From Nocardia sp. NBC_00403 (GTDB taxonomy: Bacteria > Actinomycetota > Actinomycetes > Mycobacteriales > Mycobacteriaceae): DNA of 64,000 nt. The notes under the pieces are model-generated. The model made no database searches, was not told the origin of the DNA, and was given only the letters and a program-made list of their open reading frames with translations. Positions 34,700-46,600 of the stretch are shown here, in pieces. A program made the translations under genes and the position numbers. Every line of letters begins with the position of its first letter. Within the stretch, counting starts at the first letter, position 1. Location of the stretch: the NCBI RefSeq assembly GCF_036046055.1, contig NZ_CP107939.1:5828001-5892000 (forward strand), written 5' to 3'.

Positions 34700-37600
34700 T
34701 CGGCCTCTGTCTCGTGATCAACGATGACGACATCGTCGAACTGGTGGATTCAATTCCGACGCCGCTCCAACTGGCGCTGCTCGCGGGCCGGTTCCCGGAG
34801 CAGAAACCTGGGGCGTTGAGCGAGGTCGGCACGATCATGAGCAAGCTCGGTGCCCATGTCGAGCGGTTTTCCGCCGACACCCAGCAGCAGTGGGCGCTGA
34901 CACAGCAAGCGCTGCAAGGCGTGTCGCAACAGCAGGCCACACAATTCCTCGACCATGTGACGGCGGCCTCCAATTCAATCGCGGAGGCCACACCCAAGAT
35001 CGGCGACGCGACGCACAAGCTCGCTAGCGAGTCGTTGGCCTCCCAGCTGGCGATGATCATGATGACGCTGCGGGCGGCGTGGACTGTGATGGCAGGCTTG
35101 GGGAACCCGATCGCCGACGCGGCGGCAATCGAGGAGACCCTGCCACGGATCATCGAGGAAAAGGCCGCGTTCGACGCTGCTGCCGAGGCGACGATCCGCG
35201 AAATATCCGGCTTGGTGCGACCTCTGGGCTCGTTCGTGGGTCATGCCGCGGTCGTGTCGTTTCGGATCGGTGCCGAGCAAACCGCTTTCACGCTGGCCGC
35301 CGATGTTTTGTCCGGTGAGACCCTCGATCCCAAGACGCTGGGTTCGGCGTTCTTGCAGGGCTCCGGATCGGCGTTGGTCAGCCACCTGGCCACCGGGGCG
35401 GCGGTGCATTTCTTTCCAGCGCTGCAAAACTCGGCGCTGGGTCGGCTCGGGGTGGGATTCGGGTCGGGTGCCACCATGGTCGGGGCCGGGGCGGCGTTCA
35501 CAGGACACTGGGACTGGTCGGGACTCCTCGGCGGTGCGCTCAACGGAGCACTGCTGGGTTACGCCGGGGGGCGCAAGTCCCCGGCGGTGGAGGCACCTGA
35601 GACCGCCGCTGTACGGAACGTCGGTGACCAGCTGTCCGACGCCGAGCGGGCGAGTTCAGTGGCAAACATGCTCGCCCAGGCGAACAAGCCGCCACGTGAG
35701 ATCACGACGGCGGGCGTCACCGGAAACGCGGCGGCCGATGTGGCTGCGTTGCAGGGAAAATGGTTGCCCACGAAGCGGATCCCGGAGGTGTCGACCGGTC
35801 CTTTTACCCCTGAGGCGGTGCAACAGGCTCGGGAACGGATGGATCTGGCGAAGGCCGATCGGGACGCGGCGAAGGTCGAGGCCCAGGCGCGGATCGAGGA
35901 GGCGCAGTCCAGGGTGGAGGATCGGGCTGCCAGGGACCCGCGGGTGCGACGGGCCGACGAACGTGTGGCCTCCGCCGAAGCGGAGTTGGCGGGCCGCCAA
36001 GCCCGACAAGAGTCGGCCGAAGCGGTACTGAACGCGTTTCGTCGTGATCGGAGCACTCGAAGCGAGAACGTGGCACATGAGGAGCGGGCGCTCGAAAGGC
36101 GGGTGCGTTCGGCGTCGTTCTGGAAGTCGGTAGGCGAGTTCACCGTGGGACGGGCACTCGCGGACCGCGAAGCGGTGTTGGCGGAGGTGGTAGCCGAGCA
36201 CCGGGCCGACGTAGAGAGTCGGGCTGTCGGCGCGGTGCGGGCATTGCAGGAGCGTCAGCGGGTGTTCGCGCAGGCCAGTGCCGAGCACGACAAGTTGGTG
36301 CGGGAGGAGGCGCAACGCCGGTTCGAGGAGTTGCAGGAGCAGGCACGGGCGGCGATCGATGGGGCCGCTGAGAACAGGGGTGGGGTTGGTGGCACAGAGG
36401 GCGTCGAGAAGCCGCGTACGCAGGTGGCAGAGGGCGATTCGACGCGACTGGCCAGGCTGCAGGCGCGGCTGGAGGCGGCGCGGTCGCGGGTGGAGCGCGC
36501 GGGGTCGCTTGGCGAGCAGATTTCGGCGGAGATGGGGGAACTGCGGGCGAAGGTCGAATTGCGCGCGGCGGAACGGGCGTTGCGTCGGTCTGCGGTGGCG
36601 GAGGGGGAATTTGCACAGGCGCTGGCGCGGGCGGAGCGATTGCGGGAGACGGGACGGCCGGAGGCGATAGCCGAGGCAGATGCCCGGGTGGAAGCGGCCA
36701 CGCGGGCGTGGGAGCGGGCGGCGGAGCGGGCCGAACGGTTGGCGGATGCTGTGGCCGCGCACGTGGAGTTGTTGGCGGTGGATATCGCGTCGGATGTCGA
36801 GGTCCGGGCACGGGTGCTCTGGGAGGGGTATCTGTCGCGGCTGGGTGTCGAGCATCTGCCGGGCGAGGCGCCACCGCCGACGTGGTGGCAGCAGCGGCCG
36901 TGGCCTCCGGAGCCGGATGCTGATCTGCCGCAGTGGGATTCGATGTCTCACCAGGACCTCGAAGTGCGGTTGAAGGGTCAGTTCGGTGAGGACGAGCAGA
37001 TCGGCGCATTTTTGGAGGTGCTGCGCCGCGAGGGTGGTCAAGTGATCCGCCCGAATCAATTGATGATGGCGTTGCATATGAGTGAGGGCGGGTTCGTCAA
37101 TCTGCGGGCCGGCGGTGGCAAGACGTTGCCGTTCGATGAGGCGTCGGCGTACATGGCGTTGAAGCATGGTTCCGTGGTGCGGGTGTCCAGCCATGAGTAT
37201 CTCGCGGACCGGGATAAGGAGGGGTTCGTCAAGAAATTCGGGAAGTACGGGTTCAAGGCGGTGCGGCTGAACCCGGACGGCAAGTACGCGGAGTTGGACG
37301 GTCCAACAGTGTTTTTCGGCACCGATGGCGAGTTGGTACATAGCGATCAGCGCGGCAATATCGTGCCGGCGCGGGCGTTGCTGGCCGATGAGGCGTGCGA
37401 GGTGCTCGGTCTGACGCACTCGAACGGCAAGATGTACGCGATCGTCGACGGTGATGACCACAATCTTCCGGGTCCCGAGGCCGACATGGTGATCTGGGCG
37501 CGTGACTTCCTGGATGGGTCGCTGGCGAAAGGGGTGTTGACCGAGGCGGATTGTCGGCCGTTGAATGCGATTCCAGCCAAGGCAGATGAACACGGCGGGG

Positions 37601-40600
37601 CGCGGTTGAATTCGGTGGGGTTGGCGAAAGTGCATGCCGAGTTGGGGCGTGCGCCGACCGAGGAGGAATTGCACCGGTTGAACAACGCGGTGACCGCGCA
37701 TTTCGACTACCCGGAGAAGGACACGTGGTTCAACTCCGGTGGCGATGATCCGCAGGTCGTGTTGATCAGCCGTACCACCCACGAGCCGGAAGGCAACGCC
37801 GGTTCCTCGGGGCGCGAAGCGGTCCACGTGAATCAGCCCGACCCGAAGCAGGCCGAAGGGCAGGCACCCGAAAGCGCCGAGCGGGGTGCGACGTTGAGCC
37901 GGGTCGAGAATGGCATCCATCAGGCTTTGGAGGCGATCGCGCAGAAATCGGACCCCAACATGCGAATCCGCGCCGAGCACGACAAGGCGCAGCAAATCAA
38001 CTCGAAGGAGTACTTCAGTCGGGAATACGGTCGATTCGACGTGGTATCAGGCGCGTCCGGGACGTTGACCTATGTTCCGGCCGAGCGGCTGGAACAGTTG
38101 GGCTGGGGTGAGGTGCTCGATGCCCCGGACTACTACGAGGACGTGCTGGTCCAACTCGACGATCACGAGCCTGCCGAGACCCCTGCGGCGAATCTGCAGC
38201 AGGTGTTCGACGCGGCGTTGGCCGACTACCGAGCCGGTCGCCCGGTCATCGTGGGCGCTGTCCTCAACAGTGAGGTCGAGCAACTAGTCGCGATGGCCGA
38301 GAAAGCCGGGATCCCGTGCAGGTATATGGACGCGCAGAAGCAGTGGCGACTCGGCGGCGCCCGTTTCCACGCCTACATGACCGAACTCGCCGGCAAACAC
38401 GGGGAGATGGTCATCGGCAACTTCGCTGTCGGTCGAGGCTTCGACAGACACGTGTCGCAAGACACCTGGGAACTTGGGGGCCTGGCATTGCACGGCACCG
38501 CCCGCCCCGACGACGTGGCGTTCGAGCAGTTGCGCCGACGCGCCGCCCGCGGCGGCGTCCCGGGATCCGCCCGCTTCGGCAGCACCACCGCACTCGCGCC
38601 CGACCCTCACGCCCATGTCTCCATCCACCACGTCCCCAGATCCGGCGAGCAGAACCACGCGGCCGGCAAAAAACCGTACGGCCTCAAACGACTCGACACG
38701 CCGACCCAACAGCTACCCAGCAAAGTGGCCGCTGGGTTACACCAAGTCCAACGGCAGGCCGGTGCGGACGCGCCGGCACCGAAATCCGCTGCCCTCCAGA
38801 CAATTCCGCATTCGCCGACTGACATCGACGTCCGCGATTCGACCCAGCCGCGGTGGACCGACGATCAGGCCGCCGCAGCGCGGCGGGACGCGGAACTGGC
38901 GACGGAGCGGCGGCAGGCAGCCGATCAGAATTCCGCGGCTATCGGACGTCATCTGGGTCCAGCCGCATTGATACCCACGCATATACCGCCCACGGCGCCA
39001 CAAACTCCCACCATCCCGACCCCAACCAGCGCACCAGCAGCAACGAACGCCCCCGCCGCCAACCACACCGCGACCAGTCCACAAACCCCGGACCATCAGG
39101 CACTCGACACTCCCGCCACACCCAGGAACACCGCTGCGCCGCAGGTCACGCCTGAGCAGGCGGCTACGCAGGCTCCGCTCACACCTGAGGTGTCGTCTGG
39201 ACACTCTGCGGAGGCCTACGTGGTGTCGGAGGTGTATGTCCCCGAAGCGCTGGACCCCGTGGGGGCCGCGTTATCGCGTCTTGATCATCGGGAATCCGAC
39301 GCCGACAATCACGAAACCCATGGGCTGGACGGCCCAGCGAATCCACTGGAGTCCCGCCGCGCACAATCCGAAAATCAAACCGTCCCAGACGACTTCGTCC
39401 GCCCTGCCGACACGCCCGGCACCTTACCTGACCAGGTATCCCCCGCTGCAGAACACGCTGGCGGTGCGTCAGGAACCGGCCGGTGGATGCCCGCGATCAC
39501 CGACCCTGTGCGGCCATCCGGCGACCTCACCCGGGCAACGTTGCTGCCTGTTGCCCTCGAGCGGGCCCTCGCGATGGTTGACAGCGATCCGGCCATCGCG
39601 GCGGGCGCGCGGCGTTTCGTGATGCAGAGTTTCGCGGAGTACCAGCACAGGTCTCTGGCCAGCGCCGAAGAGGTCCGCACGCGCGAGTTGATCAGCCAGG
39701 ATGGCATGACCCCCGTGGCCGCCGCGCTGCAGGCCCGACACAACCTCCAAAACGACAAGGTGCAAGAAAGTATTGACAACTCTGCGGCCGAAAATACCCG
39801 GAGGCTGGTCAACAATATATTGCGCGCCAGCAAGCAAAGACGATTGAGTCTGCCGGAGGCACTTGCCCATTTGCATCGCGTCGGCGCCACCACGAAGAAC
39901 TGGACCGATGCGCTGAAGTCACAACGTTCGGGCCAGGCCACCAGTCCTGCCAGCGACCGTGACGTCGTCGCTACGCCCCGCGAGATATCGACGGGATTAG
40001 TCGATACACCTCCTGCTACGAATAGCACACCCGCCACATCCTATTCCGAAGCCGAAGATCGCTCCACAAGCCACCCGGATGGCAGATACGACGGGTACGG
40101 GCGAGGCACCGCAGCGCGCCGCAACTATGACGACGATCCGGAGCCTGACCCGACCACGTCACGGGACGAGGCATCGGTGGCCGCGGCACAGCCCACCGAC
40201 GACAACCAGGTCGAGCTCGATACCCCGGCCACAGGCCAGGTCGACGCAGAATGCGCCGAATACGCGCTGCGCACAGCCGCGGACCTACGAACCCCTGACG
40301 GCACTCCGGTATTCGACGTCAAAGTACCCGACGCAGCCGCAATCGCCGAAGCAAAAAAGGCCGGCTACTACCCTCGTGCCGCTATCTCCTGGTACGCGGG
40401 CGGCCAACACAAAGAGTACCGCGGCGGATACCACGGCCTCGCGAACGCACTTACCCAATTCAGCATCGCCTCCAGCGACGGGATCGCCGGAATCCTCGTC
40501 AACATCGCACCAACGGGCGAAAAAAACGGCCACGTGTTTCTCGCCTACCACGACGGCACAACCATGTGGCTCCGCGCCCTCCACAAAAACATCCCCGACC

Positions 40601-43600
40601 AACCATTCAACCCAAACAACCCCCCATTCGACACCAAAACCGTCCACGGCATCACGCTCACCCGCCACGGCACCACCCAAACAATTGAATCCCGCCGCGA
40701 AGCATTCCAAGACCATGCGGTCCCAGAAGGTTTCGTCCGCCCTCCAGATACCTCCGGTGCCCTACCCAGGCGCGGGATGAGATTGCTGAGGCTATCAGCA
40801 AACAACGACGGGTCAGGCGTCGTACCTGGCAGGCGAGGGGGCAATCGATCGGACAGCAACACCGCGCGGCCGAACCCGCGATGGGCCAAACTACCTGGGG
40901 GCGGACATCTCTTTATCCCAGCCGTGGGCGGCGACTGGCCGGCGGCCGGGTCACCTGAGATGGGTCAGCCTACCAAGCGTGAAGTGTTGAGCCACGAGGA
41001 CGTCTGGCCAACGTATTTGGGCGATGTGTTGAATGCTTTCGGCACCAATACCGCACAGCGTGGCATGGTGGGCGCGACAAGCAACCCTGCGGAGGCAGGC
41101 ATCGCGCTGGCCCCCATTGGCCTCGCGCAGCTTGCTGCGGTACGTGCCGGAATTATGAAGCGGGATCCGCGAGAGGTTATGAGGTGGTCGACAGCAGGCG
41201 GCTCGGCCGCGTCTTTGGCTACCGCCGCTCTTCTTGCCGGCAATGGACCCCTGAGTATCGCGCTCCCGCTGGCAACGGGCGCAGAAGCCTTATTCGCCAC
41301 ATACTTTATCAATGCTGTTCAAAGAGATCTTGGGCATGCTTTAAGGCCCGGCGAGGAGTCCATTGTCGGTGGGTTGTTGGCGTTGCCCATTGGAGCCCTG
41401 GCCGGTGGGTTCCTCGGACCTTTTCTTGCAGGGCAGGCGGGTTATCTCCCACAGGCCTTCGATGCCGTCATGTGGATGGCAGCGTTCGGGGTGCTGCGGT
41501 TTTTGCCGAAAGACCATTCGTCGCACACGCCTGAAGCATCTCAAGGCTTCTCGCGTAGTATGCGTCAAGCCGTCCGCGAACTCGCCCGCACACTAGGCGC
41601 GGACAGCTTGCGTAGTATTCGTCAAGCCGTCCGCGAACTAGGCGCGGACACATCCTTCAGACGATTCATCATTCCTGTCTCTCTCAGCAATCTCGCCCTT
41701 GCCGATCTGATGTTCCACTTCTCGAACGTGGTACACGACAGTGGCAAGTCTCCGGCGATCCAAGGGGCCGCGACCGCCGCGTTCGCGGCGGGCGGAGTGG
41801 CGAGCATGCTTGCGCCTACGTGGATGAAAAACTGGATCGAGGAGCTCGAATTCCGGCATCTCGCTTCGGCTACCCTCGTAGGTTCTGCCGGGTTGACCGC
41901 AGTCGCTTCGGTGTGGGACAACCTCGGGGCAATGGCGGCAGCACTAGCGGGGTTGGGAGTATCGTCCACGATTATCACCGCCCGGATTTTCACCTATCTA
42001 AAGGAGAATTTCGGGGATTCGTTCGCTCTAGCAACCGGCGGGAAAGACGCCGCCATTGGCTTCGCGACGGCGCTGGGTACCTTTGTCGCCGGCTTTGTGG
42101 AGTTATCACACAATCACGCCCTAGAGTCCTTGGTCCCCATCGGCGCTGCTGGGATTGGCGCTGGCCTCTACATCGGTTCCGTTCTGCTGGAAAAAGCCAG
42201 CCAGCGGCAGGAAGAAGCACAACGGCGGCAGGACGCTGTCCTTTTCGAGAGCAGGCGACTCGACATGACGGGCAGCAAAGGCGAAAAGACACTGAGCTTT
42301 GTCTATGACGTCGGCAACGATGTCGCCGAATATCTCCTCACAGAAGTCAAAGAGATCGTCGACGGCCTCGCCTCCATGCCGCAAGGTCTCACACCTCGGG
42401 TACTGTTCGTCGACCCAGGTCTGAAACATGCTGCAGCGGTGGCCAATCCAGATTTCATCCGCGACCACGGCAGAGCACATGAGATCAAACGGAATCGCCT
42501 CCGTGATCTGATCGTCGCAGCACAGCGGGCGAATCGCACTGGAGCTGCGGCTCGCGATCAGTTGACCAGGGTTCTGCATAAGGCGGGGCTGCTGTTGGCT
42601 GATGGCGGTGTGAATGTGCTGTTCGGTATAGACCGCGACCAGGTCGAGGTGCTGTGCGAGGCACTTTCGGAGCTCTTCCCAGAAACACTCTGGGGGTATG
42701 CATCGCTAGTGACCGCAGAGCGTGGGCATGAGAGTCAGGACCACGCCGCAAGAATGGCTGGCGACGTGTTGCAAACCGGCCTCGGTCGTCTCGCCGTCCA
42801 CCGTCGTTTACAACATGCTGCACTCGAGGGGACAGCGGGGCGTCGAACGGCCGCGCGTGCTGCAAAGCGATGGGTCAAGTTGGTGGGAAGCGAACCTACG
42901 CAGGTAGAACCAGACCTGATCCCTGCGAGGACCACACAGTCCGTTGAAGCGTCGGCTGTCAGCCAGCAAGCTGTAGCGGAGTCGGATCCGCACGCGAGTG
43001 CCGAAGAACCACACCGCCAACCACACCCGTCCGCGTCGACAATGCTGGCAGACAGGCGGTTGACCTCCGATCATGTACGACGATACATTGAGAAATGGAC
43101 GCCGACTCTAGAGCAGGAATTCGCAAATCGGCAATTTGATGTAGAGAATGTTCTCGCACGCAGACCCAGACCGACACTGGAACCCGATAAGGTTAAGACA
43201 ACTGCCGACATCTTTACCCTTCTAAGAAGGGACGGTATTTACGAGATGCGCCGCAAGGTAGGTATCCTTGAAAGGTTTTTGTCGGGAGATGACCTCGAAA
43301 CATGGACGAGCGAAGAAAGCGAAATACTTGACAGAGCGCTCGGCAGCGTTGCTCACGGAACACTTCACGTAACTACCTGGGAAGATTACCGCGGAAACAA
43401 TCCAGATGCGATCGCCAGCCACGCACTCGAGGCGAAAGCATCGGCGCCGTGGATGTCGACTCGACCGGGATCGTTGCGTGAACGAATGGAGACGTTCGCT
43501 GCTGGTCAGTTATGTTTGGTCGACCTCAGCGGCCAGCTGTTGGGCATCCTCTCGACGAATCGCATCGACTGGGATGGCGACCCGCGCACCCTGGGCACTC

Positions 43601-46600
43601 GACGTGAGATCGCAGGCGAGGAGGGCACGTACCGCGATACATATAGGCCTACCGGAAACACTCTGTGCATTCTCGCAATGAATATCACGCCGAACGTCGC
43701 GCCACAGTTTGCGCAAGATCCATTGATAAATTCCTTGGTCGAATTTGCTGGCCGCGAGAATATCGAGCACATCGTTGGATCATTCCACCCCTCAGGCTAC
43801 GCCTTCAGCGTCAGAATGGCGCACCACCGGAATGAACATTTACCGACTTTGGCGGAGTACGTTGATGAACCCCAGAACGATGGCACGCTCGCACACCTTG
43901 CCGACCACTTCGGTATGCAGGTTCTCGAGGTTGAACACCGCTCCGTCCAGATACCGCTCAGCGCTGTCGAATTCGAGAGCTTCAGGCGACCGAATTGGAT
44001 CCGGCTCGATACCGTAGAGGGCCCCGCGTGGTGGTGTGGCGAGGCTGGATTCATCTATCAGCTCCCCGACGGAAATTATGAATACCGCGAGGACAATGTT
44101 TGGGGCCTGATTCCCGTACCGGGTGCGCACACCGAATCTGCGCAATCCAGCCCTGACGACGACCCGGAGTCCGACCCGACGACCACCTCACGAGACAGAG
44201 TCTCGGCGACCGGGGCACGACCCACCGAAGACAACCAGGTCGAGCGGGACATCCCGCCCCCGAGCCCAACCGACACGGCATGTCTCGCACATGCCCTGCG
44301 CACAGCCGACAAGCTACGGACCCCCGACGGCACACCCGTATTCGACGTCGAGATACCCAGCGAGGCAGCGATCACCGAGGCGGCGCAGGACGGCTTTCCG
44401 CGAGCCACAATCTCCTGGTTCGCAGGTGGTCAACACGACCCCTACGACGGGTACCACCATCTCGCGAGAAAACTCACCCGACTCAGCGCCGCATCCAGCG
44501 ACGGTGTCGCCGGCATCCTGGTGAACGCCAAGCCGACCGATGCCGAATTAGGCCATGTGTTCCTCGCCCACCACGACGGCACAACCATGTGGCTGCGCGC
44601 CATCGGCGAGAACATCCCCGACCAACCGCTCGACCCCGACAACCCCCCATTCGACACCGAAACCCTCCACGGCATCACACTGACCCGTCACGGCACCAAG
44701 ATACTGGACTCCCGCCGTGACGTATTCCAAAACCGCAAGGTCCCAAAAAAACGTTTCCGAAAGATCCCCAAAAATCGCTTCATCCGACCCCCCGACAACT
44801 CCGGCGCCCTACCGAACCACGAGACGGCCGCTTCCTTCGGGGCTGGTGAGGTCCCGGTACACGGCGGCGAGGACGAGACATCACCTGCACCGGACCACGA
44901 CGTACGCAATCGGCTGGTCGAGCTGGTCGAGGCCAACCTGGACCTGATCGGCGCCCATATCGAGTGGGATCACGATCGCAAGGTCTTCTGGTTTCGCAAT
45001 GACCAGGACGCAGTTGTCACAGTCGAACTGCAACCGCATTCAGACCCGGTCGGCCCGATCGCCGGGCGGCCTGACGATGGGAAGGTATTGGCCTATGGGC
45101 TGCCTGTTGCCACTTGGGCGTCGGATGTGGCGGCGATGCCCAAGATTGTGCGGAAGCTGGAAATCCTTCGGGCCCTGCAACAGCACAATGTTGAACTCCG
45201 CGAGGAGAAGCCACCGTTCCGCATCAATGGGGCCAGGGCCGCCATAACTGCGGAGCAGATGGGCGGGTTCGCCGAATTGCGGGCCCTCGTAGGGATGGCG
45301 CAACGAGATGGTGCAGTCCACGGGTCCGAACTGCGCAGTGTCTTGGACGAGGTGGCCGCGGAACTGCAGCTACGCCCAGGCGACTCGGACGTCGACACGC
45401 GGATGGCGCAGCTGGCACAGTGGGATCGACAGAGCCGCACAGCGGAGCGGCTCCGGGAATTGATGCCGGAGTGGGCATCCGGATCCGACGCACGATTCGA
45501 CCAGGCGTTCCTCGAATCGAAAGCCGCAGAACTCGAGCAGTTGATCAGAGAAAGCCGTGAATACCGCCCCGCCTCCCAGCTTCCCAGACGCGATGGCTGG
45601 GTCAAGGCACGCCCGCCGAGATCGTCTCTTGGCTTCCAGGAATTGCTCCGCTGCATCGAGACAGACCTCGCCCTCATCACCCGTGAACACCTACGGTGGG
45701 ACCCGGGCAGGGCGCGATTCACATTCGTCGACAAGCAGGGTGACCGCGTCGAGGTGGCAGTGTGGGCGGGAACCGCACGGGTCGGTGGAACCGCAGACAT
45801 CTTCTATAACCGCCACGATGACCGTTACGACATCGTCGTCGATTCCCGCGTCGACGAGGCACATGTGGCTCAGGCGGTCGCGGACGCGGTGGGCCGTATA
45901 CTGCATCGCGCCGACAACTCGATTCAACTCGACCTGATCGGCAGCCGGGCGGTCCAGATGACCGAGAGCCTCGCCGGTCTGTTCTCCCAAATGTCGGTCG
46001 TCGTCGGCCGGTTGGAGCGGGCCGTAGCGGCAGTACAGCCGGATCTGGTGCAGGTCATGATCGAAGAGCTGCGAAAGACTGTCGCGCATGCGGAGCAGGC
46101 ATTATCCGAGGAGGGGTCCGCGAGCTGGACGGCCTTGCTCGCCGCCCGTGAGCCTCTGCTGGCCGAACGTGCCACCCATTGGGTATCGACACTCCTGCCC
46201 GAGCACGCCACCGACGAATCGTCGGTCTTCGACGAACCTGAGATACATCTCCAAGTCTACAACCTAGGCGAGTTTCGTGCCGACGCGCGGACGGATTTGT
46301 CTAATAACGAACTGTTTCATCGCATCGAGGCCGATCTCGATCTCATTATCGATCAGCGAATAACCTGGAACAGGGGGAGATTCACGATTATCACCGCCAG
46401 TGGTGAGCATCACGTCATCTACGTGAAGGTGCATCCGGTCAAGTCCGGCGTTGTTGCCTCTGCCCATAGCACTGGACCCGGCACGTATTCGCTTCTGGTG
46501 TCGCCTCGCACGCATCCGGACGACGTATCGCGTGCGGTGAAAGGGGTGCTGGATGAGATCCTGCAGCAACACGAGCCATCACCCCGACCATGGTGGGCAC

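Noticed and set aside
35656-37995. 779-codon minus-strand frame inside the giant gene
   Set aside because: Arg/Leu/Pro-rich mirror of the coiled-coil region; no recognisable domain and no start signal.
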